DNA of 64,000 nt, taken from positions 214,471 through 278,470 of the forward strand of contig NZ_BCTZ01000013.1 in NCBI RefSeq assembly GCF_001591025.1, read 5' to 3'. Position numbers and translations under genes: made by a program. This document shows, one piece after another, positions 25,584 to 33,206 of the stretch. Position 1 is the first letter of the stretch. Each line of letters begins with the position of its first letter. Below the pieces are notes generated by a model that saw only the letters and a program-made list of their open reading frames with translations, had not been told where the DNA came from and searched no databases. Source of the stretch: Sphingomonas soli NBRC 100801 (lineage in GTDB: Bacteria; Pseudomonadota; Alphaproteobacteria; Sphingomonadales; Sphingomonadaceae).

Positions 25584-26615
25584 TCAATAAGTCTTCGAAG
25601 CCAGGACCGAGCCGTCTGCCGCGTCAGTGATGGTAACTTGGCGGAATTTTGCGCGGATCGCCGACTGGTCGACGCCCTTCACGAAGCTGGAACCGACCGG
25701 CGCGAAGGTCACCGCCACCACCACTTTCCGCTCCGGATTGCGCTGGGCGAAGTTCGCCGCATCGTCGCGCGTCATCGCGATCGCGGGCAGCATTTCGCGC
25801 GACTTGTAATTGGCTAGGCCGCCCATGCCGCGATCGACATCGCCAAACACCACCCACCATTGCGACTGACGCTGGAATTTATAGACCTTGGTCTTGTCCG
25901 CCGACACGCATTGCGGCGCGATCAGCGATGCCTGGAAATGGTTGATCGCCTGTCCGGTGCGGTCGCTCCACAGCTCGACATTGGCGCCATCAGGATAGGG
26001 ATCGATCGCTTCGATGTCCTCTGGCTTCAGCGTCGTCGCGGTGCTGAGCGACTGGAGCTGGAACGTGCCGGTCGCGTCGTTCCACTGGCCGAGCTTTGCA
26101 GTGAAATAAAGCGTCAGTTCGCGCGGTTGGGTTGCTGCCCAGGCCTTGAGATCGTTGCGCGATTTGGTCAGGCCCGCCTTGCCGCGTTCGCGATTGCCAA
26201 ACTCGCCGGCCAGATCGTCGTTCAGCTCGATACCGCGCGCGCACGACCGGATCGCGGTGTACCACACCCAGATCGGCTCGAACGCTTCAGTCACGCGAGT
26301 ATCATTGGCCACGGCCCATAACGTGAAGGGCACCGTGTTCAGCATATTCTGCCGCGACTTCAGGATCGTCTCGGCATCGGTCAACTCGCCCGAGCCGGAA
26401 TAGGCCTCGCGGTCCCAGTCGGCGGGCATCCAGCTTGCCGGAACCACCAGTCCGGTCGGGTCCGGAGCCGAAGTCTGCTCTAACGGCGCGGCGGGCGCGG
26501 CAGTCCCCATGGTCTGATTGCCCTGGACGGCATTGGCCACTGGCGAACCGCCTTCATTACCGCAGCCTGCCAGCAGCAGCGCCACCGATACTGCACCTGC
26601 ACCTATCCGAACCAT
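25584..26615 (-). CDS. Hypothetical lipoprotein
   Basis: A 343-aa product with signal peptide and lipobox VALLLAGCGN, so the mature protein should be lipid-anchored at Cys18. After a low-complexity Ala/Pro/Thr linker (about 25-55) comes a single soluble domain containing WMPADWDREAYSGSGEL, ELTLYFTAKLGQW, QASLIAPQCVSADKTKVYKF and RKVVVAVTFAPVG. I do not recognise the family with confidence. It is read in the direction of 27034-27780 and 26633-27031 and ends the group. It may be an envelope protein of a type VI- or kinase-associated locus, but nothing proves that. Confidence 0.65.
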   Translation of the reverse strand: MVRIGAGAVSVALLLAGCGNEGGSPVANAVQGNQTMGTAAPAAPLEQTSAPDPTGLVVPASWMPADWDREAYSGSGELTDAETILKSRQNMLNTVPFTLWAVANDTRVTEAFEPIWVWYTAIRSCARGIELNDDLAGEFGNRERGKAGLTKSRNDLKAWAATQPRELTLYFTAKLGQWNDATGTFQLQSLSTATTLKPEDIEAIDPYPDGANVELWSDRTGQAINHFQASLIAPQCVSADKTKVYKFQRQSQWWVVFGDVDRGMGGLANYKSREMLPAIAMTRDDAANFAQRNPERKVVVAVTFAPVGSSFVKGVDQSAIRAKFRQVTITDAADGSVLASKTY

Positions 26616-26632
26616 CGCATTCTTCCCTTCTC

Positions 26633-27031
26633 TCAGCGCGCGCGGAACCGGGCCGGGACCTGATCCCGTCGGCAGATCCGCATCGCGGGGCCGTCATCCT
26701 GAATAGTGAGCGCGATGCGCCTGCCCGGCAGCTTGCGCAGTTCGATCTCGAGCGATTCGATGAACAGCGATCCATCGCGGGCGCGCATCACCCGGCCGAC
26801 CGGCAGGACTTCGAGGCCCGTCGCATCGCCGTTGCGGTCATAACCCGGTACGCCGACGCGCTTTCCGTCGTAGAAGAAGATGTCATACGCTGCGGCGCAC
26901 GGCGTCGCGGCATCGACATAATAGCCCGGCGCGATGCCCAGCGGTCCGACCGGGGCGGGAAGCGGGGCGGCCTGTTGCGCGGCCGCCCCTCCCCCCATGG
27001 CCAGCAGAACGAACGCAAGCGCGATGCGCAT
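26633..27031 (-). CDS. Hypothetical secreted protein
   Basis: A 132-aa product from ATG 27031, two bases after the upstream gene's stop, so probably coupled to it. The first ~19 residues (MRIALAFVLLAMGGGAAAQ) are a cleavable signal peptide. The mature part is small, beta-rich and contains PGYYVDAATPCAAAYDIFFY and ICRRDQVP with two cysteines that could bridge. The family is not recognised. Its periplasmic location and neighbours suggest it belongs with the adjacent membrane and lipoprotein genes. Confidence 0.7.
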   Translation of the reverse strand: MRIALAFVLLAMGGGAAAQQAAPLPAPVGPLGIAPGYYVDAATPCAAAYDIFFYDGKRVGVPGYDRNGDATGLEVLPVGRVMRARDGSLFIESLEIELRKLPGRRIALTIQDDGPAMRICRRDQVPARFRAR

Positions 27032-27033
27032 GC

Positions 27034-27780
27034 TCAGCCCTTCGCCAGCGGATTGCGGATGATGCCGAAGCCCGCAGCGATCAGCGCGGCGCCCGCCAGC
27101 AGCAGCAGCCACACGCCGATCCCGATCCCGACCGAGTCCGACATCTGGCGCGCCATGAAGTCGGGCACCGCGTCGATCGCCGCCGAACGCAACATGATCG
27201 GCAGCAGCCCCGCGACGATCGCCGCGACGCCCGCGACGAGCGTGGCAGTGCGCAGCGCCTTGCCGCTCCACGCCGCCCAGATCAGCCACAGCGCAGCCAG
27301 CGGCGCGCCGAAGCGCAGCACCAGCAGCGTCTCCAGCATACCCAGCCCCCCGCCTCGCCCGCTCATCGCGGCGGCGCGGGACAGCGCGCCCATGCCGGTG
27401 CGGCTGTCGCCCAGCCCGAACAGCGACAGGCTGTCGAACGGGCTGGTGATCGCGGGCAGGAAACAGGCGATTAGCACCACTACCGCCAGCGGCGTGGCCA
27501 GCGATCCGGTGAGCAACGACTTGACCTTGTCGGCCTGAGGCGAGCCGGAAATGTCTCCCAGATCGACATTGATGTTGCCAAGCGCGGCGAGCACCGCGCC
27601 GCCGACCGGATAGATTTCCTTCGCCTGTCCGTCCGCACCTTCGAAATCGACGACCGTGCCGGTTGCGGGCGGCCGTTCGCCGCGCCAGTCGGCACGAGCG
27701 AACCGATAACGCGAGCCGTCCTCCGCCGAGATCGCGCCAGTGCCGTCAGCTTCGCTGAAGCCTAGAATCTTGCCCTTCAT
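27034..27780 (-). CDS. Cold-shock-domain-like/multi-span membrane protein fusion
   Basis: A 248-aa protein with a GAGGA site before ATG 27780. Residues 1-60 (MKGKILGFSEADGTGAISAE, RYRFARADW, VDFEGADGQAKEIYP) read like a divergent cold-shock OB fold: K-G-x-I-x-x-F in place of K-G-x-V-K-W-F, and G-x-G-x-I. From about residue 95 there are four hydrophobic helices (PLAVVVLIACFLPAI, LETLLVLRFGAPLAALWLIW, LVAGVAAIVAGLLPIML, GVWLLLLAGAALIAAGFGII). Such CSD-membrane fusions exist but their role is not known. It is part of the minus-strand group divergent from the kinase. Confidence 0.75.
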   Translation of the reverse strand: MKGKILGFSEADGTGAISAEDGSRYRFARADWRGERPPATGTVVDFEGADGQAKEIYPVGGAVLAALGNINVDLGDISGSPQADKVKSLLTGSLATPLAVVVLIACFLPAITSPFDSLSLFGLGDSRTGMGALSRAAAMSGRGGGLGMLETLLVLRFGAPLAALWLIWAAWSGKALRTATLVAGVAAIVAGLLPIMLRSAAIDAVPDFMARQMSDSVGIGIGVWLLLLAGAALIAAGFGIIRNPLAKG

Positions 27781-27814
27781 CGTGACTATTCCTCGTCTGA
27801 TCGGAATGGCGGCC

Positions 27815-28240
27815 TCAGCCTGCCTTGCACTGTTCGCGGATCTGCGGGTTCACCACGTGCAGCGTCTCGCGCAACTCGGCGACTGCCGAGGAGATGGCGC
27901 GGCGATCGGTGGGATCGATTCCGGCTTCGCGGAGCATCGCGCCGTTCACGGCCTCACGGTCCTGCGGGTCCGGGCGCAACGGCCATTGGAGCGCAACGAA
28001 GGCAGGCTTGAGCTTTTCGGGAACCGCCTTGTCGAGCTTTTCGGCCACGCAACCGCAATCCATGCCGCTATACCCCGGCAGGCCGCCACGCGGTGTCCCG
28101 TCCGACATCGGCTCGGTGCAGATCTCGCCCAGTTGCTTCGCGAATTTTGACTGGCCGCAACCGGACAGCGTAAGCGCACCGGCCAGCGCAACACCCGCGA
28201 ACAACAGACGGCCGGCGAGCGGCTTCACGTGCTTTTTCAT
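27815..28240 (-). CDS. Hypothetical lipoprotein, Cys-rich
   Basis: A 141-aa product with signal and lipobox LTLSGCGQS (Cys28), so probably lipid-anchored. The mature part carries further cysteines in EICTEP, GMDCGCVAEKLDKAVP and REQCKAG, with the middle resembling small helical envelope proteins of the 'CGCV..KL' kind. First gene of the minus-strand group and divergent from the kinase gene, with 142 bases between starts that must contain both promoters. Function unknown. Confidence 0.72.
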   Translation of the reverse strand: MKKHVKPLAGRLLFAGVALAGALTLSGCGQSKFAKQLGEICTEPMSDGTPRGGLPGYSGMDCGCVAEKLDKAVPEKLKPAFVALQWPLRPDPQDREAVNGAMLREAGIDPTDRRAISSAVAELRETLHVVNPQIREQCKAG

Positions 28241-28382
28241 TCCATTATCCCTTCGCGATGCAAGCGTGGCGGACCGTGTCGCAGTCCTTCCCTCTCCACG
28301 GCGTTGGGATGTAAAATTCCTGCACCCTCAAAGTCTTGAAGCCATTATCAAGAAATTCTAAAGGTCGTTACGGGAGCGGCAT

Positions 28383-31112
28383 ATGGATAGGGATAGCGTA
28401 TCGTCCCGTCGCCGGCGCAGAATCTGGCGCTTCGTGGACGCCGAATTCGACGAAGCCGGATGGATGCTGCGAATCGCGGGCCAGCCCGCCCCGCTCGAGA
28501 CGAAGCCGCTCGAAGTGCTCCACGAATTGCTGCTGCGCGCAGGTGAAGTCGTCACCAAGAACGAACTGCTCGATGCCGTATGGTCGGGCGTCACCGTCGT
28601 CGAAGGCTCGCTGCCCACGGCGATCTCAAAGCTGCGCAGGGCGCTGGGCAAATCCCGCGAGCATGTGATCGAAACGGTGCCGCGGGTCGGGTATCGGCTG
28701 ATTGGGCCGCTCGCGATCGAAACCGTGGAATCGCCGCTCGCACCGCGCTTCGCATTCGAACCGGGCGATATCGTGCCGGGCCGCGGCCAGTGGCAGCTCG
28801 AACGGGCGCTCGGCGACGCCGGAACCGCCGATGTCTGGTCAGCAAAGCATATCAAGACGAGCGAACGGCGCGTCTTCAAATTCGCCGATGCGCCGGACCG
28901 GCTGCGTAGCCTGAAGCGCGAAGCGGCATTGTCGCGCCTGTTGTTCGCAGGGCTGGGTGCGACGGCCCCGGCGCCTGCCCTGCTCGAATGGAATTTCGAC
29001 GCTTCGCCCTATTTCCTCGAATATGCCTTTGGCGGACATGATCTGATCGCATGGGCGGCAGAAGCGGGCGGCCTTGCGGCGATCCCGATCGAACACCGCC
29101 TCGCCGTCGCCGCATTGATTGCGCGCGCAGTCGCCAGCGTCCACGACCTCGGCGTACTGCACAAGGATCTGAAGCCCGCCAATATCCTGATCGCGCAAGG
29201 CGATGCGGGGCCGGTGGTGAAGCTGGCCGATTTCGGCAGCGGCCGCCTGCTCGACGGGACGATGCTCCATGCCTTCCGCATCACCGATCCGGGGTCGCTC
29301 GACGCCGGGCTGGGGGCGAACGAGCCGCGTTCGGGCACCTATGCCTATCAGGCGCCCGAACTGGTCGGCGATGCGATGCCGACAGTGAAGAGCGACATCT
29401 ATGCGCTCGGCCTGATACTGTTCCAGCTGGCCAGCGGCGACTTCGCCGCCGCGCTCGCCCCGGGATGGGAGGACAAGATTCGGGATCCGGTGCTGCGCGA
29501 GGATATCCGCTTGGCCGGCGAAGGCGTGCCCGAGCGCCGCATCGCCAGCGCCAGCGAACTCGCCGACCGGATCGAACGGATCGACGCGCGGCGGGCGGAA
29601 GCCGCGCTTGCCGCCGAACAGGCGCACTGGATGGCCGAACGCAAGCGCATCGACGATCGCCGCCGCGCCCGCCTGCCCTGGGTCCGCGCCGCATTCGGCA
29701 GCATGGCGATCGGGCTGATCGTCTCGTCCTCTCTCGCAGTCTATGCCTGGACCCAGCGCAATCACGCGATCGCCGCGCAGGCTCAGGCCGATGCGGGCTA
29801 TGACTTCATCGCGCAGGACGTGCTGGCAAGTCCCGATCCCGCGAAATCGAGCGCCGATGAGACCGTGCTTCAGGCGATCAAGCGCGCCAGCCTGAGCATC
29901 GACCAGCGCTTCTCCGGTTCGCCGGGCGTCGCGGCCCGCCTTCATCTGTCAGTCGCGCGCGCTTTCGCCCAGCGATCGGACGTCGACGCCGCGCGGAGCG
30001 AATTTGCCAAGGCCGATCAATGGTTCGCCAAGGCCGGCGAAAGCGAGAGCGACGATGCCGCGATGGGACGGATCGCGAGCATCTATCTAGAAGCCACATC
30101 CGGCCAGCCGGGACGGCTGGAGGAAGCGGGCCGGATGATCGAGCGCGAACGCAAGCGGCTCGGCGAACGCGCCGATCGCGGCAAGACCGGCTTTGCGCTC
30201 GCGCAGGCTGAAGGCGCGTATGGCTATATGTCGGATCTCTCCGTGGCCGAACGGGCGTTCGATCGCGCGGTAAGGATCGGCGAAGCCCCCGGCTCGGGCG
30301 TGAAGCCGACCGATCTGCTCAAGGCCCGATCATCACGCGTCCTGACGCTGATGCGGCTCGGCCGCGCCGGCGAGGCTGAGCCACTGGCGCGTTCGATCTT
30401 AGCGGAATCGGTGCGCGTCCGCGGTGCCGATCATCCGGATACCATGGTGACGCGCCAACACTGGCTGAACAGCCTTTCGATGCTGGGGAGGCATCAGGAG
30501 GTGCTCGCTGGCAGTACGCCGCTTATCGCGGCCATGCAGCGACAGCTTGGCCCCGCGCACCGACTGACGCTGGGCTTGCATTCGACGCGGTTCGAGAGCT
30601 TTTCGGCGCTCCGCCGGTATGACGAGGCGTCTCGCGAAGCCAAAATCGTGTGGGACGGCGCCTCCGCGCAAAACGGCGGGGCATCGCACCAGGCTCTGGT
30701 CGGGCAGATCGATTATGGCGCATCGCTGTGCCAGACCGACCGGCGCGCCGAGGGCATGGCGATCGCGCAGCAGGCGCTGGCGTCGGTGCGCAAGGCCTTT
30801 GAGACAAAATATCCACTGACCCACACCATTGCATTCTACGCCGCCGAATGCCTGATCGCGAACCGCCGCTATACCGAGGCGCGGGCATTGCTCGAAACGG
30901 TCGATGCGAAAAAGGTGACTGAACTGACCGGGCAGCTCAATTTTTCTGCCATGTTGCATTTGGCCCAGGCAGAAACCGCATTTGGAACGGGAGATCGGAA
31001 GCAAGCGGAGGCGCTGCTTTCTGCAGCCTTGAAAGATGTGGGCGCCTCCAGTGACACCCAGGCTGCCAGACGAGCTGAAGTGCTAAGGAGAAGACTATCT
31101 GCGGGAAAATGA
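28383..31112 (+). CDS. Winged-helix / Ser-Thr kinase / TM / TPR fusion protein
   Basis: A 909-aa multidomain protein from ATG 28383. Residues about 15-108 form an OmpR/CadC-type winged helix (TKPLEVLHELLLRAGEVVTK, VWSGVTVVEGSLPTAISKLR, VPRVGYRLIG). Residues about 130-400 are a Hanks-type kinase with Lys166 (RRVFKFA), catalytic loop HKDLKPANIL (260-269), DFG 283-285 and APE 324-326. A single membrane helix at about 434-456 is followed by ~450 residues of TPR-like helices. With the DNA-binding and kinase domains both before the membrane helix, they should be cytoplasmic and the TPRs periplasmic. It could combine signal sensing, phosphorylation and direct transcription control. All kinase catalytic residues are present. 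Confidence 0.88.
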   Translation: MDRDSVSSRRRRRIWRFVDAEFDEAGWMLRIAGQPAPLETKPLEVLHELLLRAGEVVTKNELLDAVWSGVTVVEGSLPTAISKLRRALGKSREHVIETVPRVGYRLIGPLAIETVESPLAPRFAFEPGDIVPGRGQWQLERALGDAGTADVWSAKHIKTSERRVFKFADAPDRLRSLKREAALSRLLFAGLGATAPAPALLEWNFDASPYFLEYAFGGHDLIAWAAEAGGLAAIPIEHRLAVAALIARAVASVHDLGVLHKDLKPANILIAQGDAGPVVKLADFGSGRLLDGTMLHAFRITDPGSLDAGLGANEPRSGTYAYQAPELVGDAMPTVKSDIYALGLILFQLASGDFAAALAPGWEDKIRDPVLREDIRLAGEGVPERRIASASELADRIERIDARRAEAALAAEQAHWMAERKRIDDRRRARLPWVRAAFGSMAIGLIVSSSLAVYAWTQRNHAIAAQAQADAGYDFIAQDVLASPDPAKSSADETVLQAIKRASLSIDQRFSGSPGVAARLHLSVARAFAQRSDVDAARSEFAKADQWFAKAGESESDDAAMGRIASIYLEATSGQPGRLEEAGRMIERERKRLGERADRGKTGFALAQAEGAYGYMSDLSVAERAFDRAVRIGEAPGSGVKPTDLLKARSSRVLTLMRLGRAGEAEPLARSILAESVRVRGADHPDTMVTRQHWLNSLSMLGRHQEVLAGSTPLIAAMQRQLGPAHRLTLGLHSTRFESFSALRRYDEASREAKIVWDGASAQNGGASHQALVGQIDYGASLCQTDRRAEGMAIAQQALASVRKAFETKYPLTHTIAFYAAECLIANRRYTEARALLETVDAKKVTELTGQLNFSAMLHLAQAETAFGTGDRKQAEALLSAALKDVGASSDTQAARRAEVLRRRLSAGK

Positions 31113-31488
31113 CTGGATGGTAGCGACATGAGGCAGTTGATTGGCATATCAACCTCTCAAGTCGGCAATGACCGTCATCTGCCAGCAACTACCGCTTACC
31201 CGTCAGCGCAGTGAGCGGCCCCTTTCGGCCTGCCCTCGGCCTGCCCCAAATGACGGGCGCTGGACCGACTGCTGACTGACGGCTTCGGAACCGAATAATA
31301 TCCAGAAAAGCAATTTAGGATACGGAATAGCCAAAAAAGCATCCGTAAATATCCATGAACTAGCTTCTACCTCTCATATTCCTACAGGGCGCAAACAGTT
31401 TGCATTCAGGCAGGGGTTGGTGAGCCGCTGCTTTAGCTTGCGCCGGGGTTTGTCCCGCACGACAGCGGCCTGCGCGAACGAATGATGA
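31113..31488. other. Gene-free segment with low-GC patch at a probable insertion scar
   Basis: About 375 bases without a credible gene. The part 31290-31390 is clearly richer in A+T than the surroundings and contains an imperfect inverted repeat (GGATACGGA 31318-31326, TCCGTAAATATCC 31342-31354). It ends exactly where a CaiB-type coding sequence begins abruptly, so I read it as an insertion or deletion scar. Confidence 0.5.
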
Positions 31489-31635
31489 TCCGCCATCCGC
31501 CTGCCCGCCGAAGCCCGCGCAGCGCCGTCCGCTGCCCCGGCGATCGGCCAGCACAGCGATGAAGTGCTGGCGGAGATTCTCGGCATGAGCAGTGGCGAGA
31601 TCGGCAAGCTGCACGATCGGGGCCTTGTCGCATGA
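31489..31635 (+). pseudogene. CaiB/BaiF-type CoA-transferase, last ~48 codons only
   Basis: The frame ending at TGA 31633-31635 reads RLPAEARAAPSAAP, AIGQHSDEVLAEILGMSSGE, IGKLHDRGLVA, the typical tail of class III CoA-transferases. In-frame stops lie just upstream (31483-31488) and no other part of the ~400-residue enzyme is present. Its stop overlaps the MaoC-like gene's ATG by ATGA, so the two were once an operon whose front has been lost. Confidence 0.8.
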
Positions 31636-32453
31636 CCGCGATCGACCCGGCGGAGCTACTGGAACTGCGCGCCGCGATCGGCCGTCAGGAAACCCAGGTC
31701 GCGATCCTCGAGACCGAGAGCCTGCGCCGCTACGCGCTCGCGATCGGGGCCGATCCCGATGTTGAGCGCTGCCAGCCGCAATTGGCGCATTGGGCCTTTT
31801 TCCTGCCCGCTGTTCGCGACTCTGAAATCGGTGCGGATGGCCACCCGCAGCGCGGCGGTTTTCTCCCGGCGGTGAAGCTGCCACGCCGCATGTTCGCGGC
31901 CGCCGACATGACCTTCCACGCCCCGCTACAGCTCGGCCAGCCCGCCGAAATGACCGGCACGATCGCGGATGTTGCACACAAGAGCGGACGTTCGGGCGAT
32001 CTCCTGTTCGTCGAAGTCGATCGCGTCGTGACGCAGGATGGCCTGCCGCGCGTGTCGGAACGGCAAAGCTATGTCTATCGCGGCGATAGCGGACCTGCGC
32101 CTATGCCGGCGCCCTCAGCGGACCCAATCGAGGGGGAGCTATGGCACCCGGACGAGGTCAATCTTTTCCGCTTCTCGGCGGCGACCTTCAATGGTCACCG
32201 CATCCATTACGACCTGCCCTATGCAAAAGCGGAGGAAGGCTATCCGGCCCTAGTCATCCATGGCCCGTTCACCGCGAGCAAGCTTGCCGAGCTCGCCGGA
32301 CGCCTACGGCCTCTGGCCGGCTTTTCCTTTCGTGCTCAGGCACCGTTGTTTCTTGGTCAGCCAGTCAGACTGCAAACCAGCGCCGATACGTTTCGTGCCA
32401 TTCGTGCTGACGGGATGATTGCAATGACAGCACTCCCCATTTGGTCGAAATGA
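31632..32453 (+). CDS. MaoC-like / FAS1-like dehydratase (acyl-CoA hydratase)
   Basis: A 273-aa double-hotdog protein from ATG 31632. The N-terminal half (ALAIGADPDVERCQPQLAHW, KLPRRMFAAADMTFHAPL) is the FAS1-like dehydratase domain and the C-terminal half carries LFRFSAATFNGHRIHYDLPYA, the hydratase motif with the catalytic Asn/His region, then YPALVIHGPFTASKLAELA. This layout is that of HTD2/mesaconyl-C4-CoA and itaconyl-CoA hydratases, usually paired with CaiB-type CoA-transferases, as the fragment just upstream confirms. The gene looks intact, but its partner and probably its promoter are gone. Confidence 0.88.
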   Translation: MTAIDPAELLELRAAIGRQETQVAILETESLRRYALAIGADPDVERCQPQLAHWAFFLPAVRDSEIGADGHPQRGGFLPAVKLPRRMFAAADMTFHAPLQLGQPAEMTGTIADVAHKSGRSGDLLFVEVDRVVTQDGLPRVSERQSYVYRGDSGPAPMPAPSADPIEGELWHPDEVNLFRFSAATFNGHRIHYDLPYAKAEEGYPALVIHGPFTASKLAELAGRLRPLAGFSFRAQAPLFLGQPVRLQTSADTFRAIRADGMIAMTALPIWSK

Positions 32454-32498
32454 CACGAACGGCTCGGGAACGCTTCAATCGATAGAGTTCGCCGTCGC

Positions 32499-32538
32499 AA
32501 GGGCGAGTTCGTGAGTTCAATCCTAGCAGGCAGCGCCA
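32499..32538 (+). other. Degenerate tRNA 3'-end-like sequence, possible old att site
   Basis: The segment AAGGGCGAG...GTGAGTTCAATCCT...GGCAGCGCCA matches the tRNA-Thr fragment at 3757-3796 at 34 of 41 positions when the following T is included. The T-arm right half (CTAGC) no longer pairs with GTGAG, and no 5' tRNA half is found before it, so it is not a tRNA gene. It may be a decayed attachment site or a remnant of a related tRNA. Confidence 0.4.
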
Positions 32539-32546
32539 TTGCCCCC

Positions 32547-33206
32547 TCAGGAGGCGCCCGGCCTGAATTCGGCCACGAGATCGTAGCGATCCCCCGGGAA
32601 CAATTGCTCGACCAGCGTCACCGGTGCGTCCATCCGCCAGGTCCGCCGCTCGATCAGCAGGCACGCCTTGCCAGCCGCCATTTCCAGCAGGGCCGCCTGC
32701 CCCGCATCCGCCTCGACCGCGCGGATGCCATGGCGCGCCCGTGTCCACGGAACATGGCCGAGCAGCCAGCTTCCGGGCGAAACCGTATCGAAGGATTCCT
32801 CCCCCGCTTCCGGCACCGCCGCGAGAAAGATCGTCCGCGTCTCCAGGCAAAAGGGCCTTCCCGCCGCATGGTGCACGCCGGTGACGAGCAGTTCCGCGCC
32901 GTCGACCCGCCGGTCCAGCAATTTCCAGCAATAGGCCTCGCCCCGCGCCGCGATCATCGCGGCGAGATCGGGCACTTCCAGCACCGCCGAATGCACTTGC
33001 GGGTCGGCCACGAACGACCCCGCCTTGCGCCGCCGTTCGATCAGGCCCGCGCGCGCCAGCCGGGTCAGCGCCTTGCTGACCGTGGCACGCGAGCAGCCAT
33101 AGGATGCGACCAGCTCATGCTCGAAGGGGATGCGATCCCCCGGCCGCCATTCGCCCGAATGCACGCGCGCCTCGATATCCGAGCGGATCCGTTCCTCGAC
33201 GGTCAT
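32547..33206 (-). CDS. hutC: Histidine utilisation repressor, GntR/HutC family
   Basis: A 219-aa regulator from ATG 33206, overlapping the hutF stop by ATGA. Residues about 5-70 form a GntR winged helix (PGDRIPFEHELVASYGCSRATVSKALTRLARAGLIERRRKAGSFV in pieces); the rest is a UTRA-type effector domain (DLVAEFRPG end). HutC represses hut genes and is released by urocanate. Its place in the hut cluster and the palindrome at 34565-34582 support the assignment. Being co-transcribed with hutF implies autoregulation. Confidence 0.9.
   Translation of the reverse strand: MTVEERIRSDIEARVHSGEWRPGDRIPFEHELVASYGCSRATVSKALTRLARAGLIERRRKAGSFVADPQVHSAVLEVPDLAAMIAARGEAYCWKLLDRRVDGAELLVTGVHHAAGRPFCLETRTIFLAAVPEAGEESFDTVSPGSWLLGHVPWTRARHGIRAVEADAGQAALLEMAAGKACLLIERRTWRMDAPVTLVEQLFPGDRYDLVAEFRPGAS

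Noticed and set aside
25357..25587. 76-codon minus-strand frame in the 25.1-25.6 kb gap
   Set aside because: No ribosome site and no homology recognised; abuts the lipoprotein stop. Left as non-coding.
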